DNA of 64,000 nt from Thermoleophilia bacterium SCSIO 60948 (GTDB lineage Bacteria > Actinomycetota > Thermoleophilia > Solirubrobacterales > 70-9). The notes beneath the pieces were generated by a model. The model ran no database searches. It worked only from the letters and a program-made list of their open reading frames with translations, and was not told the origin of the DNA. This document shows, one piece after another, positions 19,114 through 30,792 of this stretch. How positions within the stretch are numbered: the stretch's first letter is position 1; each line of letters opens with the position of its first letter. The translations under genes and the position numbers were made by a program. The stretch lies in assembly GCA_021496505.1 (NCBI GenBank), contig CP053031.1, forward strand, positions 124,001-188,000, read 5' to 3'.

Positions 19114-20189
19114 ATGGCCGATGAGGACCAGGGGGGTGAAGCGCTCGAGCGCCGTCGCGCCAACGCCCGTGCCCAGGCGGCGGCCCGAACGGGCGTCGGT
19201 TCGCCGAGCGACGACCCGGCTGAGAGCGCGAAGGCTCCGGGTGCCTGCGAAGCTCCTGAACTCACGCCCCCGGCCGACCGCTCGCGGCTCGCAGCCGCAG
19301 CGCCCGCGGTCCTCCTCCTCGCCATCTCCCTGACGCTCGCCGCGCTGGCGGTGCTTCGCGACGATCCGCAGGCCGATCAAGTCGCGGCCTCGGCTCGGGG
19401 TGCCACGCTCGTCTCGGCCTCCGCCATTCGCACCGAGCCGGCGGCCGACCAGCCGCGCCGAGCACTCGATCCGCCGCTTCCGGCGGCGACCGCAATCCGT
19501 GACGCGGAGGACTGGGCACGGACGCGCGGAGAGGACGTCGCCTTCGCGGTCGTCGACAGCGAGGGCGAGCTCGAGGGTGTCCACGAGGACGAGCGCTTCA
19601 TCTGCGCGAGCATCGTGAAGTCGATGCTCCTCGTCGCCGAGCTACGCCGGCTCGCGGCCGAGGGATCTCCCCTCGATCCCGAGACCGCGGCTCTGCTCAC
19701 GGCGATGATCACCTACTCCGACAACGACGCGGCGGATGCGATCTACGCGCGCGTCGGCGACGAGGGGATGGCGGAGGTCGCCGACCTCTACGGGATGAAG
19801 CGACTCCAGCTCAACGGCTACTGGGCGGCGTCGTTCGTCACCGCGGCCGACATGGCTCGGATGTTCTCCGACCTCGAGCGCCCGATCCCGCCGGAGCACC
19901 GCGAGTTCGCGCTCGGTCTCCTCGGCTCGGTCATCCCCGAGCAGAGTTGGGGTGTACCGGCCGCGGCGAAGACTTCGCGTGAGGGGTGGCAGGTGCGCTT
20001 CAAGGGGGGATGGCGGCCGACCGACACTGGCTGGCTCGCCAACCAGGCCGCCGAGCTCCGCGACGGCGACGAGACCCTCGCGATCGCGGTGATGACCGAT
20101 GGCCAGCCCGACTTCGCATACGCGACGGACACGGTCGAAGGGATCGCCGCCCGCCTGCTCGCCGAGCCGTCGAGCGGCCGCAAGAAGCG

Positions 20190-20199
<10 letters not shown>
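19114..20199 (+). CDS. Membrane-anchored class A beta-lactamase-like serine enzyme
   Basis: 361 residues. A charged cytoplasmic N-terminus, one membrane helix (about 58-80), then an extracytoplasmic domain of the penicillin-binding/class A beta-lactamase fold. The Ser-x-x-Lys motif is S166-IVK-169, Ser-Asp-Asn is 202-204, and the third motif is K298-G-G. I see no clear omega-loop Glu as in true class A enzymes (the region reads GYWAASFVTAADMA), so efficient antibiotic hydrolysis is unlikely. A cell-wall peptidase or non-enzymatic role is possible. The gene ends 10 bases inside the 3' end of the convergent hspR. Confidence 0.82.
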
Positions 20200-21804
<1,605 letters not shown>

Positions 21805-22482
21805 CTAGGTCCCGACCACGACGCGGGCGGGCCGCAGCACGCGGCCGTCGATCCGGTAGCCCTTCTCGAGCGTCTCGAGCACGTCGCCCGAGCCGCCGTC
21901 CTCGGCCGGGCGCATCGAGAGCGCCTCGCAGTTCTCCGGGTCGAAGCGCTCGCCGACCGGGTCGAAGGACTCGACGCCGGCCTTCGCCAGGCTCGCCTGC
22001 AGCTCGCCAAGCACCATCGCGACGCCGCGACCGAGCATCTCGTGCGGCGAGACGACCTCGCTCGGGTGGTCGGCCGCCTCCCGGGCCCGATCCTCCGCGT
22101 CGGGAGCGATCCCGGACGCGAGCAGTGCGCGCTCGAGGTTGTCGACCGCCGGGATCAGCGCCTTGGCCAGCTCGGCCTTGCCGCGGATCTCGGCGTCCTT
22201 CGTCTGCGCGAGCGAGCGCTTGCGGAGGTTCTCGAAGTCGGCACGCGCGCGCTGGGCGAGCGAGAGGTACTCGTCGCGTTCGCGCAGCGCCTCGGCGAGC
22301 TGCTCGTCGGGGCCGGCCTCCGCCGGCTCGGCGCCCGCGACGTCGCCGTCCGTCTCCGCGAACTCGCGCGCGACGTCGGCGTCGCCGGCCGATGACGCCT
22401 GCTCGGCGCCCGCGACGACGCCGGGCCGAGGCTCTGCGTCCTCGGCCCGGCCCGCACCGGTGTTCTCTTCGGTCGAGCTCAT
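21805..22482 (-). CDS. grpE: Nucleotide exchange factor GrpE
   Basis: Releases ADP from DnaK. 225 residues. A long acidic, low-complexity N-terminus (about 1-70) precedes the coiled coil (ERDEYLSLAQRARADFENLRKRSLAQTK) and the C-terminal beta domain with GVESFDPVGERFDPENCEAL and VLETLEKGYRIDGRVLRPARVVV. It starts 4 bases after the dnaK stop. Confidence 0.96.
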   Translation of the reverse strand: MSSTEENTGAGRAEDAEPRPGVVAGAEQASSAGDADVAREFAETDGDVAGAEPAEAGPDEQLAEALRERDEYLSLAQRARADFENLRKRSLAQTKDAEIRGKAELAKALIPAVDNLERALLASGIAPDAEDRAREAADHPSEVVSPHEMLGRGVAMVLGELQASLAKAGVESFDPVGERFDPENCEALSMRPAEDGGSGDVLETLEKGYRIDGRVLRPARVVVGT

Positions 22483-22485
22483 CGG

Positions 22486-24384
<1,899 letters not shown>

Positions 24385-24402
24385 TGTCTGGGCCCCTTTC
24401 TC

Positions 24403-24410
24403 TCTAAGTG
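24403..24410 (-). promoter_or_regulatory. TCTAAGTG half-site in the dnaK leader
   Basis: A further copy of the core of the shared heat-shock element, directly upstream of the dnaK Shine-Dalgarno. On the minus strand it reads CACTTAGA. It could be an extra operator half-site or chance. Confidence 0.3.
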
Positions 24411-24471
24411 ATGCGGGACTGAAGTTCTTGGCTTTGCACAGCGGCCGAGCGACGGTCGCCGTGCCCGTTCG

Positions 24472-24545
24472 ATGATAGCCCGGCCGCCGTCTCCCGACAT
24501 ATGAAATCTAAGTGGGAGTGTAGAAGATATGCACCGAGCTATCAA
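24472..24545 (-). promoter_or_regulatory. dnaK promoter region
   Basis: Two candidate -10 boxes on the minus strand. One is TACACT (24522-24517), paired with -35 TTGATA (24545-24540) at exactly 17 bp. The other is TATCAT (24477-24472), lying 25 bp below the shared 13-mer, close to the 23 bp seen at clpB. The first has the better -35; the second matches the clpB architecture. I cannot decide between them from sequence. Confidence 0.55.
24503..24528 (-). promoter_or_regulatory. Candidate HspR operator at dnaK
   Basis: Contains GAAATCTAAGTGG (24503-24515), identical to the clpB element. The right arm after the same 9-bp spacing is AGAAGAT, which keeps only the last AGAT of CTTAGAT. The site overlaps or adjoins the first -10 candidate. 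Confidence 0.55.
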
Positions 24546-24552
24546 GCGCGAT

Positions 24553-24569
24553 GCGGCGCGATGCGCCGC
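24553..24569 (-). terminator. Hairpin after the cytochrome c gene
   Basis: GCGGCGC-GAT-GCGCCGC, a perfect 7-bp stem between the cytochrome c stop and the dnaK promoter, without a U tract. Confidence 0.4.
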
Positions 24570-24641
24570 GGGTGCGGGGACGGTACGTCTGGGTGATGAG
24601 ACGCGGTGAGGGGACCCGGGGAGCGGGTCCGAGGAGCGGGC

Positions 24642-25196
24642 TTAGGCCCCGCTGTCCTCCACGGGGCCGCCGCCCTGGGTGCCGTCCTCGGTCTCGCCGC
24701 CCTCGCCCTCGGCGTCGGTCGGCTCGCCGGTCTCGCACTCGACGTCGATCTCGGGAAGCTCGTCGGTGTCGACGCTCGGTCCGGCGCCCGGGCTGATCTG
24801 GCCGGCGTAGGCCGCGACGAAGGCCGAGACCTCCTCGGCCTGAGCACCCTGAAGGATGCCCTTAGGCATCCGCCCGGCGAGGCCACACTCCACCGCGGTC
24901 AAGGTACGGGTCGCGTTGCCCTCGAATGAGTCCGCAAGGGCCGACGGATCCGCGGGCGGCGTTGGGACGAGCGTCTCATCGAGGTTCGGCCCGACGACAC
25001 CATCGGTTCCGGCGGCGGCAAGCGTGTGACAGGCACCGCAGTTCGTCGCGAAGAGCTCGAGACCCTCTTCGTCCTGTGGGGCGACGCCAGACGCCGCCGC
25101 ATCCCCTTGGCCCGTGGTCGACAGGACGTAGAACGGGATCGCGATCACGCAGATCACGGCGATCAGACCGAAGATGACGAAAGGGCGCTTGTTCAT
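24642..25196 (-). CDS. Membrane-anchored c-type cytochrome
   Basis: 184 residues. One N-terminal membrane helix (FVIFGLIAVICVIAIPFYVL, about 6-25) acts as anchor. A single haem-binding CxxCH at C53-GA-C56-H57 lies in GLELFATNCGACHTL, and the likely sixth ligand is Met110 in GRMPKGIL. A long acidic Gly/Glu/Asp tail follows. It looks like an electron carrier on the outer face of the membrane, of the cytochrome c class I fold. Haem attachment would depend on the Ccm/TlpA genes at 47.8-50.3 and 58.8 kb. A TAGTAT box lies 43 bases upstream of the ATG. Confidence 0.88.
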   Translation of the reverse strand: MNKRPFVIFGLIAVICVIAIPFYVLSTTGQGDAAASGVAPQDEEGLELFATNCGACHTLAAAGTDGVVGPNLDETLVPTPPADPSALADSFEGNATRTLTAVECGLAGRMPKGILQGAQAEEVSAFVAAYAGQISPGAGPSVDTDELPEIDVECETGEPTDAEGEGGETEDGTQGGGPVEDSGA

Positions 25197-25277
25197 GGAG
25201 CTGAGATGCCGTCGGCGGTCGGCCGATCGGCGGACGCGGATACTAGATCATCGCGCCGGTCTCTCAGGCTCCGCGGC

Positions 25278-25307
25278 TCCACCCGGCCGCCACGGCGGCC
25301 GGGTGGA
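25278..25307 (-). terminator. Strong hairpin after the 25320 gene
   Basis: Near-perfect stem of about 13 bp, TCCACCCGGCCGC... paired with ...GCGGCCGGGTGGA, directly after the stop of the secreted EEP-family gene. No U tract follows. Confidence 0.6.
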
Positions 25308-25319
25308 GGCGGATACGGA

Positions 25320-26564
25320 CTAGCGGCTGGGCGGGAAGCTCAGCTTCGAGAACACGCCCGAGTGATCGGAGGCGGCGAGGCCGCTCTCGGTGCGTGGGTT
25401 CGTGCCGGTCACTGCTGACGCGGCGAGCTTGATCCGGCGGTCGTCGACCATCACGTGGTCGACGACGTGGGTCAGCTCGGCGTCCGGGCTGCCGACGGGA
25501 GCGTCGATGACCGAGCCGTTCATGCAGCACGACAGACGGTCGTTCTCGAGACCGGCCTTGTCGGGGCTGCGCTCGAGGAAGCCCGCCTCGCGGACGGCCG
25601 CGTAGGGCAGCTCGTCGCGCTGGTGGTTCTCCGTGTCGCCGAGCCGCTCGACGATCTCGTCGTCGGAGTTCAGGTCGCCGACGAGGACGATCGGCAGGTG
25701 CGAGGCCTGCGGGTTCGCCGGACCGGCCGGCTCGTCGCCGTCCGCCGGAGCGACGAGCTCCTGGGCCTGGGCGAGCTTGGCGTCGTTGTCGAACGCCTCG
25801 AGGTGTGTGTTGACGAACTTGAAGCGCGCCCCGCGGACGTTCGCGATCGTGCTCTCCCAGCCCCTGAGGACCTCGACCTCGACGCCCGATCCGCCGCCTA
25901 CCTGGACGGTGTAGCTGTTCTCGAAGGAGCCGCTCGCGGGGTTCGTGGTCTTCACGCCCGCATTCTTTCGGGCAAGGATCACGTCCCGCATCGTTAGCCG
26001 TCCGTCGCCGCCCTCGCGCGAGGTACCGGCCTGGAGCTGCCCCTCGAAGTCGAACTGATTCTGGGACTGGACGACGCGATACTTGCCTCCCAGTGCTGTG
26101 AGCAGCGACTGGAGATAGTCGAAACGGACCTCCTCGGCGGGAGTTGCGGAGCCATCTCCTATCCCGCCAGGCGAGCTCGGGGGGTCGTAGCGCCAGAGTG
26201 CGACTTCCTGAAGCCCCACGAGGTCGGGGCGCTTGGCATTGATCTCCTTAGCCAGCAGCCTGGCGCGGGCCGGGAAGTTGTTCTCAGCTACGTCGTCCCA
26301 GATCTGCTGATTGGCGGCGATTGCCTGCCCGGGCGTCTCCGACTCGATCGCGTCGGTGAGGTCGGCGCCGAGATAGATGTTCCGGCTCATCACCGAAACC
26401 TGCTTGCGCTTGGGCTTCTTGCCCTTGGCGGTCTGGGCGCTCGCCGCGTCGGGCGCGGCGCCACTCGACGGCGGGTGGACGGCGAACGCGGCGGTCAGGG
26501 CGGCGGCCAGGACGGCCAACGCCAGGATCGCGCGCAGCGGCGCGCGACGGACGGACGATTGCAT
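25320..26564 (-). CDS. Secreted endonuclease/exonuclease/phosphatase (EEP) family protein
   Basis: 414 residues from the ATG at 26564, which gives a clear signal peptide (RRAPLRAILALAVLAAALTAAFA). EEP-fold motifs: VMSRNIYLGADLTD, PDLVGLQEVALWRY (metal-binding Glu), FKFVNTHLEAFDND, IVLVGDLNSDDE and the final LAASDHSGVFSKLSF (SDH). These are the residues of the DNase I/endonuclease-phosphatase superfamily. Substrates range from DNA to phospholipids and inositol phosphates and cannot be told. Two Cys (LSCCMNGS) may form a disulfide. A purine-rich AGAGGGAG lies close to the ATG. Confidence 0.87.
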   Translation of the reverse strand: MQSSVRRAPLRAILALAVLAAALTAAFAVHPPSSGAAPDAASAQTAKGKKPKRKQVSVMSRNIYLGADLTDAIESETPGQAIAANQQIWDDVAENNFPARARLLAKEINAKRPDLVGLQEVALWRYDPPSSPGGIGDGSATPAEEVRFDYLQSLLTALGGKYRVVQSQNQFDFEGQLQAGTSREGGDGRLTMRDVILARKNAGVKTTNPASGSFENSYTVQVGGGSGVEVEVLRGWESTIANVRGARFKFVNTHLEAFDNDAKLAQAQELVAPADGDEPAGPANPQASHLPIVLVGDLNSDDEIVERLGDTENHQRDELPYAAVREAGFLERSPDKAGLENDRLSCCMNGSVIDAPVGSPDAELTHVVDHVMVDDRRIKLAASAVTGTNPRTESGLAASDHSGVFSKLSFPPSR

Positions 26565-26654
26565 GAGCTCCCTCTGTTCCCTCTTGATGCAGCAGTCCCA
26601 CGCAGGTGCGGGGGGCGGCAGCATAACCCCTGGTCGAACCAGTTTGAAGGGTCT

Positions 26655-27350
26655 TCAGCCCGGCTTAACCGAGGCGCGGTGGTTGCGATACCAGTGGCAG
26701 AGGCGCGTCAGCTCGCAGCTCGAGCAGCGCGGGTTCGGCCGGCAGAGGCGGCGCCCGTGCTCGATCAGGTTCATGTGCAGCTCGTAGGCGTCGGCCGGGT
26801 CGACGATCGCGAGCATCTCGTCGTGCGCGGCCTCCAGGGAGACCCCGTCCGGAAACAGACCGAGGCGCGCGCCGACCCTGTGGACGTGGGTGTCGACGGG
26901 GATCTCCGCTACGTCGAAGGAGAAGATCATCACGCACGCCGCCGTCTTGCGGCCGACGCCCGGCAGCGACGTCAGGTGGGCGACCGCCTCGCGCGGATCG
27001 ACGTCGGCCAGCCACTTCAGGTCGTCGCCGTCGAGCTCGCGCAGCACGGACTGGATCCGTGGCGCCTTCGTCGGCGCGAGACCCCCGGGCCGGATCGCGT
27101 CCTCGACGTCCGCGGTCGGCGCGGCGGCCACCTCCTCCCAGGAGGAGAATCGCGAGCGCAGCAGCGCGTAGGCACGGTCGCGGTTGGCGTCGTTCGTGTT
27201 CTGGGAGAGGATCGTCAGGACGAGCTCGTGGACCGGGTCGAGGTGCGGCTGGTTCGCCGGCCGCCCGTACATCTCGCGCAGCCGGTCGCGGATCCGCCGG
27301 ACACGCTCGCGGCGCGGTCGCGTCCAACCCTCGAGCCTCCTCACCGCCAC
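26655..27350 (-). CDS. nth: Endonuclease III-type DNA glycosylase
   Basis: HhH-GPD base-excision repair enzyme, 231 residues from the GTG at 27350. Helix-hairpin-helix with catalytic Lys is LTSLPGVGRKTAACVMIF. The catalytic Asp is in IPVDTHVHRVGARLGL. The 4Fe-4S cluster Cys are C-x5-C-x2-C-x5-C in LCRPNPRCSSCELTRLC, one residue shorter than the classic C-x6 spacing. The frame is open six codons further up, but a TATCTT box ends 7 bases before this GTG, arguing for a leaderless start here. Confidence 0.92.
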   Translation of the reverse strand: MAVRRLEGWTRPRRERVRRIRDRLREMYGRPANQPHLDPVHELVLTILSQNTNDANRDRAYALLRSRFSSWEEVAAAPTADVEDAIRPGGLAPTKAPRIQSVLRELDGDDLKWLADVDPREAVAHLTSLPGVGRKTAACVMIFSFDVAEIPVDTHVHRVGARLGLFPDGVSLEAAHDEMLAIVDPADAYELHMNLIEHGRRLCRPNPRCSSCELTRLCHWYRNHRASVKPG

Positions 27351-27357
27351 GGCGGCC

Positions 27358-27363
27358 AAGATA
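27358..27363 (-). promoter_or_regulatory. -10 box of nth (leaderless)
   Basis: TATCTT on the minus strand, 7 bases before the GTG at 27350. Confidence 0.45.
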
Positions 27364-27440
27364 CGCACCGCTCGGCTCCGGGTCGCGGGGCGCCCTCCAC
27401 GCCGCGGCGGTCAGGCGCTAGCTTCCCCGCCGGTGCGGCG

Positions 27441-28082
27441 ATGAGCGCGACAGGCGAGGGCAGGGAGCGAAAGCCCCGCAGCGAGATGGGCGCGGTCGCC
27501 CGCGAGAAGCTGATCGAATCGCGGCTGACGCCGAACATGATCTCGATCGCCGGGCTGATCGGGAACCTCCTCGCAGCCGCACTCATCCTGATGCGCGAGT
27601 TCGAGCTCGCGGGCCTCGCGTTCATCATCGGATCGGTGATGGACACGCTCGATGGCCGCTACTCGCGGATGTCGGGCAAGGGCACGCTCTTCGGGGCGTT
27701 CCTCGACTCGACGCTCGACCGGATCGAGGAGGGCGTCGTGCTCGCCGCGATCGCCTGGCATTTCGCCGAGGGCGGCGACGCGGTCCCGGCCTCGCTCTGC
27801 CTCGTCGCCGCGGTCGGCTCGCTGATCGTCTCCTACACGCGAGCCCGCGCCGAGGCGCTCGGCATCGAGTGCAAGGTCGGGCTCGCCACGCGTCCGGTCC
27901 GGGTCGTGATCCTCTCCGTCGGCCTCGTCCTCGCCGAGGGCGCCCTGATCAACGGGGTCGATCTCCTGCCCGCGTCGATCTACGTCCTCGTCGCCCTCAC
28001 GGTGTTCACCGCCGCCCAGCGGATCTGGCACGTGCGAAACAAGCTCAAGGTCCAGGAGGGTGCGAGCGTCACGCCGGTGTAA
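27441..28082 (+). CDS. CDP-alcohol phosphatidyltransferase, probable phosphatidylinositol-phosphate synthase
   Basis: 213-residue membrane enzyme. The full CDP-alcohol phosphotransferase signature is D68-x2-D71-G-x2-S-R76-x8-G85-x3-D89-x3-D93, with Ser in place of the usual Ala. About six hydrophobic helices follow. The product is assigned from context: the next gene, 60 bases on, is inositol-3-phosphate synthase, the source of the inositol phosphate that actinobacterial PIP synthases couple to CDP-diacylglycerol. The frame is open far upstream, but that part is antisense to nth; the ATG at 27441 starts the conserved part. Confidence 0.9.
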   Translation: MSATGEGRERKPRSEMGAVAREKLIESRLTPNMISIAGLIGNLLAAALILMREFELAGLAFIIGSVMDTLDGRYSRMSGKGTLFGAFLDSTLDRIEEGVVLAAIAWHFAEGGDAVPASLCLVAAVGSLIVSYTRARAEALGIECKVGLATRPVRVVILSVGLVLAEGALINGVDLLPASIYVLVALTVFTAAQRIWHVRNKLKVQEGASVTPV

Positions 28083-28102
28083 CCGCGCGGCCTCCGGCGC
28101 GT

Positions 28103-28108
28103 ACACTC
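28103..28108 (+). promoter_or_regulatory. Possible -10 box of ino1
   Basis: TACACT, 34 bases before the ATG, with GAAAGG as Shine-Dalgarno between them. This suggests ino1 can also be transcribed on its own. Confidence 0.35.
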
Positions 28109-28142
28109 GTCCGCCAACCCAGCCGAAGAAAGGCCCGCTTCC

Positions 28143-29336
28143 ATGAGCGAAGGAAACGGCGCCACGAACGGCTCCGCCGCTGACGCCAACGGGCGTCAAT
28201 CGAGCGACCGCAAGGTCCGTGTCGCGATCGTCGGAGTCGGCAACTGCGCCAACAGCTTCATCCAGGGCGTCCAGTACTACAAGGACGCCGACCCCGCCGA
28301 GCAGGTGCCCGGCCTGATGCACGTCGACCTCGGCGGCTACCACGTCGGCGACATCGAGTTCGTCGCCGCCTTCGACATCGACGCCGAGAAGGTCGGCAAG
28401 GACCTCGGCGAGGCGATCTGGTCGGGTCAGAACAACACGATCAAGTTCGCCGACGTCCCGAAGCTCGGCGTCGAGGTCCACCGCGGCATGACGCACGACG
28501 GGCTCGGCAAGTACCTCAAGCAGAAGATCACGAAGGCGCCCGGCGAGACCGCGGACATCATCGGGATCCTCAAGGAGACCCGCGCCGACGTCCTCGTCTG
28601 CTACCTGCCGGTCGGTTCCGAGGCCGCCACGAAGTGGTACGTCGAGCAGGCGCTCCAGGCGGGAGTCGGGTTCGTCAACTGCCTGCCGGTCTTCATCGCC
28701 CGCCAGGACGACTGGTCGCGCCGCTTCGAGCAGCACGGACTGCCGATCATCGGCGATGACATCAAGTCGCAGGTCGGAGCGACGATCGTCCACCGCTCGC
28801 TCGCGCGGCTGTTCCACGAGCGCGGGGTCGAGATGGCGCACACCTCGCAGCTGAACGTCGGCGGCAACATGGACTTCTTCAACATGCTCGAGCGCGAGCG
28901 CCTCGACTCGAAGAAGGTCTCGAAGACGAACGCGGTCACTTCGATCATGGGCATGGAGCTGCCGGCCGAGGACGTCCACGTCGGCCCGTCGGATTACGTG
29001 CCGTGGCTCACCGACCGCAAGTGGGCCCACATCCGCCTCGAGGGCAAGGCGTTCGGCGACGTTCCGCTCAATATCGAGCTCAAGCTCGAGGTCTGGGACT
29101 CCCCGAACTCGGCCGGGGTCGTCATCGACGCCGTCCGGCTGATCAAGCTCGCGCTCGACAACGGGATCTCGGGTCAGCTCGACGGGCCGTCGAGCTACCT
29201 GATGAAGTCGCCGCACACGCAGCGCCCTGATGCCGACGCGCGGCGGATGACCGAGGAGTTCATCGCCGAGAACGCTCGCGCCGCCGAGCCCGCCAAGCGG
29301 GCCAGGAAGGCCGCCGCCGAGGCCAAGGGCTCCTAG
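28143..29336 (+). CDS. ino1: Inositol-3-phosphate synthase
   Basis: NAD-dependent enzyme that converts glucose-6-phosphate into 1L-myo-inositol-1-phosphate, the head group for phosphatidylinositol and mycothiol in Actinobacteria. 397 residues. Rossmann motif [22 protein letters not shown] near 25-46, then [63 protein letters not shown] and [12 protein letters not shown] with the catalytic Lys region [10 protein letters not shown]. Ala/Lys-rich ends flank the enzyme. GAAAGG precedes the ATG. Confidence 0.97.
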   Translation: MSEGNGATNGSAADANGRQSSDRKVRVAIVGVGNCANSFIQGVQYYKDADPAEQVPGLMHVDLGGYHVGDIEFVAAFDIDAEKVGKDLGEAIWSGQNNTIKFADVPKLGVEVHRGMTHDGLGKYLKQKITKAPGETADIIGILKETRADVLVCYLPVGSEAATKWYVEQALQAGVGFVNCLPVFIARQDDWSRRFEQHGLPIIGDDIKSQVGATIVHRSLARLFHERGVEMAHTSQLNVGGNMDFFNMLERERLDSKKVSKTNAVTSIMGMELPAEDVHVGPSDYVPWLTDRKWAHIRLEGKAFGDVPLNIELKLEVWDSPNSAGVVIDAVRLIKLALDNGISGQLDGPSSYLMKSPHTQRPDADARRMTEEFIAENARAAEPAKRARKAAAEAKGS

Positions 29337-29394
29337 GCCGCGCCGGATCGGCGCTGCGCCGCCGCAGGCGCCGGCGTGATTGGCTTCCGGCGCG

Positions 29395-29994
29395 ATGAGC
29401 GCTGGGGGCGAGACCGACGGGACCGACCCGGCCGCGATGAGCGGCCGGGTGCCTGGTGCGGCCGTGCACGCCGAGGCCGAACTGCTCTGTCGGCTCGCCG
29501 GCGGGCAGCGAGGCGAGGCGCTCGGGGAGCTGAGCGATCGCTACGCGGCGCGCCTCTACGACCTCGGACTGACGGTCTTCGGCGAGCGCGAGCCGGCCGC
29601 GAGGCTCGCCGCCGAGACGATCGACGCGGTCGCCGCCCGCGCCGCCGAGTTCGAGCCCGATGGCGACCGTTCGGCGCGCGAGTTCATCTACGCGGTCGCG
29701 CGTGAGCGGGCCGTGGAGATCGCATCCGCTGACCCCGAGGGCGCCGTCGACGTCCCCGAGGGCGAGGACCTCGAGCGAGCCCTCGCCGATGTCGAGTTCC
29801 GGGCCGCGATGACCGGGCTCGGCGATGAGGGCCGTGCGGTCCTCGACGCCATCCTCGGCGAGGGTCTGACCCGCGCCGAAGCCGGCGAGCGACTCGGTCT
29901 CACCGTCGGCATCGTCGAGGTTCGCCTGCGTACGGCGCTGCGAGCGGTCCGCGACGAGCTCAGGGCGAGGGGGGTCGCCGGTGGCCGTCGCTGA
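29395..29994 (+). CDS. Divergent ECF-type RNA polymerase sigma factor
   Basis: 199 residues. An ECF-like sigma-2 region (LLCRLAGGQRGEALGELSDRYAARLYDLGLTVFGERE) is followed by a sigma-4 helix-turn-helix (LGDEGRAVLDAILGEGLTRAEAGERLGLTVGIVEVRLRTALRAVRDEL). It lacks the aromatic residues usually used for -10 melting, so it is a weak match to the family. The identification is supported by the downstream anti-sigma gene, whose GTG start lies inside its last codons. ATG 29395 and TTG 29380 are both possible starts, with no clear Shine-Dalgarno. Confidence 0.75.
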   Translation: MSAGGETDGTDPAAMSGRVPGAAVHAEAELLCRLAGGQRGEALGELSDRYAARLYDLGLTVFGEREPAARLAAETIDAVAARAAEFEPDGDRSAREFIYAVARERAVEIASADPEGAVDVPEGEDLERALADVEFRAAMTGLGDEGRAVLDAILGEGLTRAEAGERLGLTVGIVEVRLRTALRAVRDELRARGVAGGRR

Positions 29995-30727
29995 TCCCCA
30001 CGCCGCGCTCACCGCCTACCTGCTCGGCGAGCTCGACGACGAGCGGCGTCGCGAGTTCGAGGCCCACCTCGAGGGCTGCGCCGCGTGCCGGGCCGACGTC
30101 GCCGAGCTCGAGCCGACGATCGAACACGGACGGGCGGCGCTGCCGGGGACCGGAGGGGCGCCGAGCGACATCGCCGAATCGACGCTGGCGCGCATCGATC
30201 CGAGGAGTCGCCGCACGACGGCGCGGGCGAGCGGGTCGCGCCGGACCTCGATGCTCGCGATAGCCGGCGTCCTGGCGGCGCTCCTGATCGCCGCCATCTT
30301 CGTGATCGTGGGCGGCGGCGAGAAGGAGGAACCGAGTGAGGACGCCGGCCAGGCGCCACCGGCGACGGCCCCCGAGCTTCGCGCCGAGCTGACCGGCTCG
30401 GCGGGCAGCGCGATGATCGAGATCGACCAGGTCGAGTCCGGGCGGTCGATCACGATCTCCTCGGGGGAGCTGCCGGCCCTCGGCGAGGGGCAGTTCTACG
30501 AGCTGTGGCTCGTCAGCGACAACGAGACGGCGAAGCGACCCGCGCGGGTGTCGGCGGGGAGCTTCCGCCCGAGCGAGGACGGAGAGACCGAGGCGACGCT
30601 GACCGTCGGGGTCGCGCCGGCCCGCTTCGACGGCATCGAGGTCACTCGCGAGCGCGACCGGCTCCCCGACGCGGGCGGCGACACCGTTCTGCGGCTCGAG
30701 GACAAGGGGCTCATACAGCTCGGCTGA
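29981..30727 (+). CDS. Anti-sigma factor with zinc-binding N-terminus, RskA-like
   Basis: 248-residue membrane protein. The N-terminal zinc-binding anti-sigma domain has H29-x3-C33-x2-C36 in FEAHLEGCAACRADV. There is one membrane helix (MLAIAGVLAALLIAAIFVIVGG, about 87-108) and an extracytoplasmic RskA-type beta domain (GQFYELWLVSDNETAKRPARVSAGSF...ATLTVG). It would hold the preceding sigma factor at the membrane and release it by regulated proteolysis (family knowledge). Its start overlaps the sigma gene by 14 bases, with AGGGGGG 8 bases upstream of the GTG. Confidence 0.9.
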   Translation: MAVADPHAALTAYLLGELDDERRREFEAHLEGCAACRADVAELEPTIEHGRAALPGTGGAPSDIAESTLARIDPRSRRTTARASGSRRTSMLAIAGVLAALLIAAIFVIVGGGEKEEPSEDAGQAPPATAPELRAELTGSAGSAMIEIDQVESGRSITISSGELPALGEGQFYELWLVSDNETAKRPARVSAGSFRPSEDGETEATLTVGVAPARFDGIEVTRERDRLPDAGGDTVLRLEDKGLIQLG

Positions 30728-30780
30728 CCGACGAGCGCTTTCCGTCCGAGGCACGACGTTCGTGCCGTTGGTGCGGCCCC

Positions 30781-30786
30781 TATCCT
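30781..30786 (+). promoter_or_regulatory. -10 box of the GT4-PHP gene (leaderless)
   Basis: TATCCT, 6 bases before the GTG at 30793. Confidence 0.45.
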
Positions 30787-30792
30787 GCCGGT

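Noticed and set aside
24385-24485. A riboswitch or RNA thermometer in the dnaK leader
   Set aside because: The leader has no stable helix that would mask the AAAGGGG Shine-Dalgarno and no known riboswitch core; control by HspR is the simpler explanation.
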